Shown one piece after another: positions 55,091 through 64,000 of a stretch of DNA of 64,000 bases. The stretch spans positions 7,278,756 to 7,342,755 of the forward strand of contig NC_088318.1 of NCBI RefSeq assembly GCF_910592395.1, given 5' to 3'. Positions within the stretch are counted from its first letter, which is position 1; each line of letters starts with the position of its first letter. The DNA is from Lineus longissimus. Taxonomy: Eukaryota > Nemertea > Pilidiophora > Heteronemertea > Lineidae. The position numbers and the translations under genes were made by a program. The notes beneath the pieces were generated by a model, which made no database searches, had not been told where the DNA came from, and saw nothing but the letters and a program-made list of their open reading frames with translations.

Positions 55091-55627
55091 TCAGGAAAAG
55101 GCTGGTCTTGCATTGGTCACAGTTGAACTATCCCCACTCCTCTGACTTGAACCACTCCCTCTGGAACCAGGTTGTGACGTATGACAAGCAGGCTTCTTGT
55201 TCTCGACTGCATTTGTAGCAAAAGCTCTACTAGCGTGCTCCTGCTTCCCCGATGATGCTCTTCCAGCAGGTTTACCTTGGCTAACCTGCGAAGTACCAAA
55301 AGATGACAACACATCCCTACCGTAAGTGGGATCAATGGCTTTCCTAGCCTCTCTCCTAACGAAAGCTACAAGATGACTGAACCTCACAACTTGGCCCTTT
55401 CCCTTGACATCAAACACAATGTTGTGCCACCTGTCACGGAGATGGACAGGTAGCTTCTTCACTAACAGTTTCAAGTTCTCAGAGTAATCTAACACCTGAG
55501 TGCCACTGACGTTTTCAACGGCATACAGACATTCTCTCAAAAATATTGAATATTCATCTAGCCCCTTCGCATTGTCTGATCCGATACTAGGCCATGACAA
55601 TGCCTTCTTAACGTAGGCCGCAGACAC
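55091..55627 (-). pseudogene. BEL/Pao gag, C-terminal part
   Basis: 178 codons of gag-like sequence with LRDRWHNIVFDVKGKGQVVRF and a Ser and Gly-rich tail. It lies in the same frame as the fragments on both sides but is separated by stops. About 40 residues that related elements have between this part and the N-terminal gag appear to be missing near 55630-55700. Confidence 0.75.
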
Positions 55628-55699
55628 AACATCACTTGATATCCAAGCTTAGCCTCCAGGTTCGAATATCCTGACACGATCTTGTGTGCCTTGTGTGCC

Positions 55700-56995
55700 T
55701 CACCCATGATAGTTCATCTTCTCTTCGTAGGAGTCTGTATAAGCGTTTATCCTAGCATTGAATGACCTTATGAACCGTGCATACTCCATCGGATTGCCAC
55801 TAAACTTATGCAACTCCGCAGCTGGCTTCTTAAGCTCCCTCATAATTGTCATCACTCCACTGCAATCGACTTGTGGAAGTTCTGGAGTGCACAAACTCGG
55901 CATCTTGTTAATCCTGGCCACAGGACTAGGGGGATTAACCGAAACACTTGTGTGCGGATCTAACACCGTAGAAATACCGTTGGTAAGAGTTAGACTGATC
56001 GGACTGGTTTCCTGAACATTTTCATGGTCAGACATGGAACTAGCAGCCATCATAGGCGTGGTGTCAGTGCTTGATACTGACATTAGCACTGGCACCGGCG
56101 GTACTGGACGAGAAACCGTAGACTGAGCTGAGGGCAGAGGCATGTTTATAGCTGCAGGCGTAACGTTCGGCGCAGACGCATGATGGGAGAAGGGCACAGC
56201 CAAAACAGGCGTAACAGTTGACTCCGTCACATGTTGAGACACAGAAACGGTCGCGGCTGAAGACAAAACTGGTTCCGGGATGCCATCAGCAACACTAACG
56301 AGAACACCCTCAGGCTGAGCAAGAGAAGATGGAGGACTCCCAAAGACTACTCGACGTGTTGCCTCCGCGAAAAGACTCTTTTGTTCGAACTCCTCCAAAA
56401 CCTGAGTTTTGGCGTCACAAACTGCCATTTCAGTCTTGATGATAAGTTCCTCCTCCTCGATTTGTAAATCGATCCGCTTTCGTTCCAAGGTGCGTTTCTT
56501 TTCCAGGGAAGAAACCTTGGCTAACAGTTCAGCCTTCTTAGTCGCCTCCTGCATCTTAGAATAACTTATGTTCGTTCTCCTCGAACCACTAGAGGAATGA
56601 CTCCTGACGCTCCCTGACCTATGTGTTGAGGGTGGCTTATCGTGTTCCAACAGCCATGCCTCCACAGCCATTTTACAATCCCTGAAAACACTATTATGCT
56701 TCAAGAAGAGAGCCTCGTTGTCCTTAGCACGTTCCTCATCTGAAGACAGCAAACTCTGATCTTCCCTGTGGGAACCAAGAAACTCCTCGTAACTCGTTAA
56801 CCATACCGAGTACTCCTTATGAATTACACCGACCGTCACATCCTCCGACGTTAGATGATGAATCAGCTTGTCAGACATTAGCCTCAGAAACCTGCAAGAC
56901 TCCTTGCGCTGTCTGCGCTTCACGTCCAGATTGTAATCCAATCCCTTCGGAGTCGGCTGACGACGTCTCGCTCCTAAACCTTTGTCTTCACTCAT
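55700..56995 (-). pseudogene. BEL/Pao gag, N-terminal part
   Basis: The ATG at 56995 opens 431 codons. A basic start is followed by a helical region, then a charged coiled-coil-like segment (residues about 150-215, rich in Lys, Glu and Leu). A Ser, Pro and Val-rich stretch and the start of the gag core (FSGNPMEYARFIRSFNARI) complete it. It ends at an in-frame TGA near 55700. It forms the capsid-like part of the retrotransposon. Confidence 0.8.
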
Positions 56996-57040
56996 GGTGA
57001 TGATCCCAAAATAAGCTTGTTCGAAAATCGTTTGTAAATG

Positions 57041-57767
57041 TATTGGGGCAGCTCAAAAAACAACACAAACGTAGAAATTCCCTTGATTATAGAGATTTAC
57101 TGAAAATACAAATAAAGACAATTAAATACAAGTACAGCATCAACATGTGAAATAATAGCCAACAAGTACAGAAAAAAAAACAAGAAAGACCAAAGACCAG
57201 CGAAAAGAAAAAGACCTAACGTCTCCTATACGTTTTTACAATAAATTCCCCCACCACATCTAAGGTACATTATTGTTTGTAAACAAACCAGGTGGCAAAA
57301 AGCCAGATCTGGGAATTCCCCAAAATTTGCATGATAATGAGGGAAATCCCAAGGAAAACCCCCATGTAAATTAACATATAAAGGGACCACATGCTCTGCA
57401 GGGCTGCCTGAGAACATGGGCACTGGAAAGGGGGTTTAGGGCTGCACAGAGAGGCACAAGAATCCTTCCTGCAGACCGTTTATACATAAATCATATTAAA
57501 AGAAGGGTTCTATACATATTATTTAAGCTTACCAAACGATTTGTGTGCTGATAAGGGGAGCTACCCCAAGGAAAATCATAACTTGAAACTGGTAAAACTA
57601 GAAATGAATGAGTTAGAAGAAAGCAAAATGGTGGAGATCTAAAAAGGAGGCTAAAAAGGGTCCACCAGAGCAAAGGAGTTCACACAAGTAACAAACAGGG
57701 CTCATTAAAAGGGGTTTACAAGGCGGTCAATTTAAACTCCAGAGAAACAAGGAAAATGGCCACAACA
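57041..57767 (-). repeat. 5' LTR of the second BEL/Pao element
   Basis: 727 bases from TGTTGT (minus strand, at 57767) to CCCCAATA (at 57041). 57041-57657 matches the 3' LTR; the first 110 bases (57658-57767) do not, apart from the terminal TGTTGT. Confidence 0.65.
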
Positions 57768-57772
57768 CTCGT

Positions 57773-57988
57773 GTTTCACAAAGTGCACTATTGAATTTTT
57801 CTTGACTAGCTGTAGTAGGATTTTGATACGGTACCATTAAGTAAGGGAGACAGGGATACCCACTGTCGCCAAGGATGACACCCTCTTCACCAGGGGCATT
57901 CTCTCTGTCGAGGTGCTCCTTCAGATCCGCCAGATGTATGCATCATGTGTTGCCCCTGGCCACTTGGCCACAATGTTGAGGAACTTGC
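57773..57988 (-). pseudogene. Harbinger transposase, 5' part of exon 2
   Basis: Starts after an acceptor AG at 57990-57989 and reads KFLNIVAKWPGATHDAYIW, then after a one-base frameshift VILGDSGYPCLPYLMVPY with a catalytic Asp. It continues to the BEL insertion point at 57773. Exon 1 and exon 2 join in frame across the intron at 58760-57989. Confidence 0.85.
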
Positions 57989-58760
57989 CTTAAAAATAAA
58001 GAAAAAGGTCTACAGAATATACTTGCTGCATGTAATTTCTTAGTAGCTTCAATCATAGCATGACAAAGTACAAGTGTAGGCCGTGTCAAGGGGTAGGTAG
58101 GCCCAGGAATTTTTTAAGCTGGCAAGAAAGACACCCTCATTAATAAAACAAAGCAGGTGCTTTAAATAATAGACAAACCCTTGTGATTAGTTAGATTTGT
58201 AATGAGACGCTTACTTCTGTTGTGTGGGACACCCTGTCATTTTTAATTTGTGAATTATTTCCACACCTGACATACCATATAAACATGACCATGACCGGGA
58301 AGGTGTAAAGTGCTGATGAATTTGCTGATGAAAATGCTGATGGCTACTCTAATCGCCTTCAGCCGCCATCTTGGATCAGCAAAATCTAACGATTTGGGCC
58401 TGAGAGCGGTCCAATTATTTTGGCCTGAAACTCGATGATATTGTCATTGTCATTCCAATAAAAAGTTATTTTGTAGAAGAATATGACTTTGACTTGTTAG
58501 AAATATCAAATTTGGAACAAGTATGTTGATAATCTGCGAGTATTGGGACCTAAAAGAAGAACCTAAAAGCCGATCGGCGCACCTCGTAAACTTCAAAAAA
58601 ATGCCGTCCACTCTTTGATCAAAAACACCCTTTCAACTGTCATGAATTGTCATCTCCAATTCAAGACTTATTGCAGAGAAAATATTGTTTTTCTTTGATT
58701 AAAATGCACATCATAATGGAGATCTAGGATGCCAAACACAGAGTAAGTTCTAGTAGTTAC
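57989..58760 (-). other. Intron of the Harbinger transposase gene
   Basis: Donor GAAG|GTAACT (minus strand, at 58760) and a pyrimidine-rich acceptor TTTTTAAG at 57989. Joining them restores a Gly codon and the family motif around AKWPG. No coding content inside. Confidence 0.7.
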
Positions 58761-59453
58761 CTTCAAAGTCACAAACAGCTTGTACATTCAATGAATGGTA
58801 ACCTTTCCTGTTCACGAAAGAAGCCTCATAGTTCAGTACTGGTTCAGCTGCATGTCCTGCCCTGCCTGCTTCTTCCTCTACCGGTTCTGCATCATTTTAT
58901 GTGGCATTCATCTCCGCAAGCTGTTCTCCTCTTGGTGGTGGCAGGGGGAGTAGCTGGAGATCCGAATTCTCTGGGGCACTTGGCATTATTATTCGCACAT
59001 GGGTGCCATCAATGCATCCAAGGACTTTTGGAAAATGGGTAATCTCAAAAAAAACCTCTTTATACGCTTCATTTCCTCATAGTCAGGCCACCTGATGAAG
59101 TCCGCAGACATGTTGTGGAGAAGATCAGCCACATGGTGAACCACCCTTGAAACTGTTGCCTTGTCAACACCAAATGTATCTCCTATAACCTCTAGGAAGG
59201 CACCCGAAGCAAAGAAGCGCAGTGCTATTAAAACTTGAATGTCTACACTCAGGCTGTGAGACCGCTTGGTCGATCTCTCCAGCCCCTCTCTCATTAAATC
59301 GCAAATCAAAATCAATGTTTCTCTTGTGTATCTGTATCTTTTAAATAACTTCTTGTCGCTGAAAGTCTCTAAATGATTCGTGTGCGGCAAATAAATACGT
59401 TTTTTTCGAAAAACTCCCTCAACAGGAATAAGTGCCAAGTTGGCAGACGCCAT
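58761..59453 (-). pseudogene. Harbinger transposase, exon 1
   Basis: The ATG at 59453 opens a HARBI1-like N-terminus with RYTRETLILICDLMREGLER and the helical LRFFASGAFLEVIGDTFGVD. A frameshift near 59010 moves the reading to the frame with CIDGTHVRI, the first catalytic Asp. A further break (TAA near 58895) precedes NRKGYHSLNVQAVCDFEG and the donor. The enzyme would cut and join the element ends; here it is inactive. Confidence 0.85.
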
Positions 59454-59669
59454 CTTGAATTGGCTGCTAACGCCAAGTTAAATATAACGTTGGATTTAAC
59501 TTAGGGTTTTAGGTAAGTTAAATCTAACGTTAAAGATAACGCCAATGTTAGGCTAATATTGTTTGAACAACTCAAAATAAAACTTGACGTTATCTTAACG
59601 CCAAGTTAGGAATTTTAACGTTAAGTTATCTTGTTAAAATGTATTTCTTCTTTGAACAACCGGGCCCAG

Positions 59670-60738
59670 GTCTAAAAAATTGCTCGCATTTAGACGCCAT
59701 ATCCGGTCTCATCTGGACGCATTTCTGTAGATGTGGAACTCTCCAATACCTGTTGCTTGGGGAGGTATAAAAAATACGTTAGTGCCCATGAGCTCAGGTA
59801 AAATTAAACCAGATTCGGTATCCATTTGGGTTTAGACGACGCTTTTGATCCGGATGCATTAAAACTACTTCGATCAATTTTTTTTTAATCGGGATGAGAC
59901 CACAATTGATCCGGATCATTTTGCATTTAGATGAGAAAAATTCAAACCACATTCGGATTCAGTCGGATCGCATGTGGCTTTTTCCTGTCGCCTTAACGGC
60001 CCTATTGAGACATATTTCATTTTTTGCATTTGTGCAGAATTGGCTTGATTCAACGCGTGACCCGAGAGAGCTCTATCCAGTCCCAGCGCGCGCCTTTTTG
60101 AACGGGCGGTGGCTTTGATGTTGAAACCATACGTTCCCTGGTTGCCTAATTCTTTATTTGAAAGACTCTGGTTTGTTGAAACTCGAAAGAGTTAGACTCC
60201 CTTGGCAGCCCGTCGCGTCATCCTAATTTGGAATGCCACAAATAGCGGGAATTCGTGGGGCTGGACGATTAGCAAATGGGCATTGTTGTAATGAAACCGT
60301 AAGGGCATTATCTGTCACCGAATCAGAATGCTCGACGTGTACCGCTTTGGCATACAGAATAGCGTAGCCGATGTTTATACACTTAATTCCTACTGCATTT
60401 CTCCTGTGGTTCCAATGGAATATGTACGCACTGCGTTGTATCGTTAGTTGACATACATATGAATAAACAACAAACACAACGATTTAATGCAAACATCTTT
60501 GTACTATGAATTCTGAGTTTACATAAGCCAGACTCTTTCAAATATAGAGTCAGGTCACGCCAAGATTTTTCTGATCCCACAGTTCTCTCGGGCAATTGAT
60601 TGGAAGCCACGATGAAGCCCTTTTTTAATTCAGCTACAATCTGAGCTGAGGTGCAAAACAATGATGGAACGATCAAAATCCAACGAAAAATGTTTACTCG
60701 CACATGATGTACACATATGATTTATCGGGTTACAAATA
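59670..60738. other. Flanking DNA, partly a possible MITE
   Basis: 59820-59990 has repeated GATCCGGAT-type words. Its end (to about 59996) resembles the complement of 49498-49540 on the other side of the Harbinger element, which hints at an outer TIR element. No gene seen in the rest. Confidence 0.35.
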
Positions 60739-63238
60739 CTCTAGTTTCGCCTTTTTATGGTGGGTTCATTAACTTCAGGGACTACCTACATGGATTACGA
60801 CGAACGGCCCAAACTAAATTTAAGTCCGCCCTCTTCACATGATTGGATGAATTGTCGGTCTGCCATGAACCCATTGCTTGGGGTTTCGGGTATTGTGAAA
60901 TAGATTCGACTTTTTAAGGAGAGGTGAATTGAACCCAGTCATGCCCGTGCATGGCTGAAGGCAATTTATTCTGACTTTCTACAGGGTGTTTCCAAAAAAG
61001 TGAAGAGTGCAATTTAAGCGGGATCCACTGTCGCGATTTTGACTTGCGTCGGCGTTGCGCTTGCTTGCGATGGAACAAAATGATCGAAATGAACGGCTCA
61101 ACGCTGCTGACGCCAGCTTATTTTAACAACCGCAAGCGCGTCACAACGCCGTCGCAAGCGAAATGACCGTGGATTCCCCGCTACACTCTCGGTCTGCCAG
61201 AGACCACTCAAAAAGTGAAAATGGCGTTCAGTTAGAGGATGCAGGTCTGTTTGAAATTCAATACGTATTTTAACTCACACTTTAGAACAAGTGAAAAGGA
61301 CACCAACTTTGGACTGAGCGAAACCTTTCATTCTTTTGCGAGTTGTCACTGGCAAATTTAATCCAATTTTTAGTAACTTCTATCCTGTAGGCCCACATCT
61401 TCATAGTCAAGCAAATCGATGAATGCCATGCCATCTTCCTCTTCTTCGTCCAGTTGAGGAAGTGGTCCTCCTTCAATTTCGCCCATGCGGAGGGATGCTT
61501 CAAACCCGCTTTCGATCACTTGGGGGGGGGGTTACAGCGTCCCAGGCGTTACTGACAATGGTGACAACATCATTTAGTTCAATACGGTTGCATTGTCCTG
61601 CTGCGTTGGTATGCTGCGTTTTCCACGACTTCCACTCCTTACGTGCGTTGGACTTAAACGATTTCATAACTGCAACGTCTAGGGGCTGGACCAATGATGT
61701 ACACCCTGCTGGTACAAAGTGCATGATTCCACCTAGCTCCGTTACTCGCATGCCGAAGTCTTCAGACCGATGGACACTATAACGATCCAGTATCAAGATA
61801 ACCTGCTCTGCTGGCTGCCTCTCTAGGTACGGTTGATAGACTTCCTCGATCCAGTGTTCGGCTGTCTCTTGTTTTACCCATCCTGTGGCAGATGATGTAA
61901 CAACCACATTAGCTGGCAAATCTTGTGCTTGAAGGGCTGCTAGCTGTCGTACAAACCCACGACGCGGAAACGTTATGTGGGCTAGCATCTTATCACCACT
62001 GGCCGCAACGCGGAGTGTCACAGTGCACCCTAGTTTAACATTCGATCGTGACGTACGTACGTCAATGGAAGCAGCACCTTTTCGGTTAAATACACGAGTG
62101 CATGGGTCTAAAGTCAAAAAGAATGAAAGTTTCGTCCATGTTAAAAATAAATCGCATTGCGATGTTGAATTGATCAATAGTCCCAGTGACTTCATTGCGA
62201 AATACCTCAATTCGTATTGCAGCATCGGCTGGCAGGGTTGTAGTGTTTTTGTTCACTTTACGCAGGGTAATCTGTTTTCTCTTCATAAAAAGTTCAACCC
62301 ATCCAGCCGAGGCTTGAAAATCATGTAAGATTGGTCTTGTTTCAACGATTTCATTTCGCCGGGCATCTGTCAGACCACCCCACCAGGCATGGAAGAATTC
62401 CAAAGCCTTTTCTTGCAAGTCCTGTACGGCGACGGGTAGGCGTATTTCACGTTGCTGGAGAAACCATTCATGAAGCTCATTTTCAACTTGAGGCCAGCAA
62501 CCGATATCTTTCGGTTTCACACTTCTACTTCTTCCTTCATTCCCTTGTTGTCCTCGTTCCAAGCTTGGTAAGTCCCATTTACTGAACGTGTGGATCGATA
62601 TTTTGTAGTGGTTCGCGTATTCCGTCATGCTGGCCACCGTCCCATTCAAAAGGGCTGTCTGAAAGTCCTCTCGGTACCGAATTTTCTCCGTGACGGAATA
62701 ACTCCTTCTTCGCTTCGGAAGAGGTTCATCTGCGTTGTCCATGATGTCGGTATATGGCAGAAAAAGAGGCCCAGATTGGTTTGTAAACTCACCGGGTTAT
62801 GAAACATAGGCCTACTTAATTCAAAAGATGAAATCGATGTATCTGACACTTCTATTCCATGCATAATTTTATGTTGCCTTTTTGGAGTCAGACAAGTACA
62901 AACAAGGTTATAAATTCATTAGATTGATTGAATTGCCCTCTGAAAATAAAACCTCATTCACACTTTCAAAATTTCCTTTCATTCATTTTTTTCAGAAACA
63001 CCCGTTGAAATCCAGTAATTGGCGTCAGTTTTCCCAGAAATCATTTGAAGCAAGTTTACATCCTAGTCGGAAATCTACAAGTAGTCATGTAATGCCCATG
63101 TCCGCACGGCGCTCCGGACCTCTGACTGGCCATACATGCTATATGCACACAATAGCTATAAATTACCATGATCTAGTTAGTACAGGAAGGGGTATGGCCT
63201 GAATATATGGAACCCACCATAAAAAGGCGAAACTAGAG
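60739..63238 (-). mobile_element. pogo/Tigger-like DNA transposon (2500 bp)
   Basis: TIRs CTCTAGTTTCGCCTTTTTAT at 60739 and the complement ending at 63238, flanked by TA on both sides (60737-60738 and 63239-63240). One transposase gene lies on the minus strand. It is the long relative of the 1520-bp element at 6433-7952, which shares the ends and the transposase start. Confidence 0.92.
61370..62742 (-). pseudogene. pogo/Tigger-like transposase with two frameshifts
   Basis: The ATG at 62742 opens a protein with a basic start (KRRRSYSVTEKIRY), a helix-turn-helix region (to about residue 60) and a CENP-B-like second HTH (about 75-130). The DDE core has IFNMDET (first Asp), LILDRYSVHRS (second Asp) and QPLDVAVMKSFK (third Asp), the DDD set of the pogo group. 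A frameshift just after NMDET (near 62115-62125) and one in the G/C run at 61524-61533 break the gene. An acidic tail follows to the stop at 61370. With only these two breaks it is a fairly young copy. Confidence 0.88.
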
Positions 63239-64000
63239 TATATACAATTATGCACAGATTATATTGATGTGAACGATCTAAGGATTTAGGCAGGTGTGTT
63301 GATTAGCTGCTAATTGCCAAACATAACAATAATCAAACCACAATAAAGCGACATGTACTCTCATCTGTTTGCAATTTGTTATAAAAAATCCATAATCAGG
63401 TTGTAATCAACATATACTATAAATTGTTTCTTATGAGGTGACGCAAAAATTGATGTACACATCATAATTGTTTGTAAGGTTTAAGCTAAATTGCGTGTTC
63501 AACAATATTGGAACGGTATACCTCACACCAATTTGAGCTGATATGTGGGCCAAAACAAACTCATCGATGGGAAAATGAACCGTTTTCTAATCAAAATAAA
63601 CTAGAAACTGGGCTTCAAAATCACTAAACTATCAAATATCCCATTAAATAACAGTTACATTAAATTTACAGTTACATTTTAATAGACTCAAAATGAGATT
63701 CTAAACATGTGAACATCTAACCACAAAAAACGAGACGTTTTGCATTTTTTATGTTTTTTTAGTTTCTTACCGCGAACGCAAAATTAAACCTGCTATAAAA
63801 CTAGTTGTAGTCGGTCAAAATTAATAAGATATGAATATCCCATTAGACGACAACAAATGGAACCATGTGATACCCTTAGATGGTCCATTAAGCATCGACA
63901 ACATACTAAACTGCTAACCACAAAAATATGTGATGATGTGGGGTAGAAAAACGCATTTTGAAAATTATTCTCAAACCAGTGCCATCACTTCTCCTCAAAA
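63239..64000. other. Non-coding stretch to the window end
   Basis: AT-rich, with no gene, repeat or element border recognised. Confidence 0.4.

Larger units (their letters stand above)
49974..57767 (-). mobile_element. Second BEL/Pao LTR retrotransposon, decayed, inside the Harbinger transposase
   Basis: The polyprotein runs on the minus strand (gag at 56995, integrase to 50886). CTCGT is duplicated at 49969-49973 and 57768-57772, within the CGA-GTG codons of the Harbinger transposase exon. Both LTRs start TGTTGT and end CCCCAATA on the minus strand, with about 615 bases nearly identical, but the rest of their 5' parts differ. Several in-frame TGA stops, deletions and a frameshift make it inactive. 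It is older than the element at 8841-17940. Confidence 0.88.
49557..59666 (-). mobile_element. PIF/Harbinger transposon, split by a BEL/Pao element
   Basis: Inverted ends GGCCCGGTTGTTC at 49557 and GAACAACCGGGCC ending at 59666 are flanked by CAG on both sides (49554-49556 and 59667-59669), a 3-bp duplication as expected for Harbinger. The sub-terminal regions share GTTAAATT and AACGTTA-type words. Inside is one transposase gene on the minus strand. Without the nested retrotransposon the element is about 2.3 kb. A second Harbinger protein (Myb-like) was not found. Confidence 0.85.

Overview
The window looks like nuclear DNA of an animal, most likely an aquatic invertebrate. Three things point that way: spliced exons of a rhodopsin-type receptor, a dense load of nested transposons (BEL/Pao, PIF/Harbinger, pogo/Tigger, LINE and foldback elements), and a decayed DNA-virus-like gene cluster. 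The species cannot be told from sequence alone. Families were assigned from recognised motifs; no database search was run.

Region 1 (1-20312) is a compact minus-strand virus-like gene cluster. Read from high to low coordinates it carries a dUTPase, a Cys-rich ORF, a two-part structural-like protein, a small split ORF, a PC4-like protein, a DUF4326 relic, a type-B DNA polymerase of the DNA_pol_B_2 kind, a second PC4-like protein, a deoxynucleoside kinase and a Cys-rich zinc protein that runs off the window. Spacing is tight (gaps of about 70-130 bases, or short overlaps). The nucleotide-metabolism pair (kinase and dUTPase), a polymerase and ssDNA-binding-type proteins suggest a DNA replication module. 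Several genes are broken. A 9.1-kb BEL/Pao retrotransposon (8841-17940, TSD GAGGG) splits one gene, and a 1.5-kb pogo-like element (6433-7952) sits at the end of the DUF4326 gene.

Region 2 (about 21.3-27.4 kb, plus strand) has a set of small exon-like segments, a tandem duplication, and three closely packed genes I do not recognise (22643-24840). Then comes a second, truncated and decayed polymerase copy (26224-27409).

Region 3 (27.4-45.6 kb) is host-like. It holds two clear exons of a class A GPCR (29570-29878 and 37424-37650, with phase-compatible splice sites). The long intron between them is loaded with LINE remnants and a 987-bp foldback element built of short palindromes. Downstream are MITEs and further decayed sequence.

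Region 4 (45.6-63.2 kb) is transposon-rich. A large palindrome with arms of about 1.6 kb is formed by two inverted copies of an element with a DDE_4-type transposase. A Harbinger element (49557-59666) has a two-exon transposase whose second exon is split by a second BEL/Pao element (49974-57767). A full pogo-like element (60739-63238) is the longer relative of the one at 6433. No tRNA, rRNA or CRISPR was seen.
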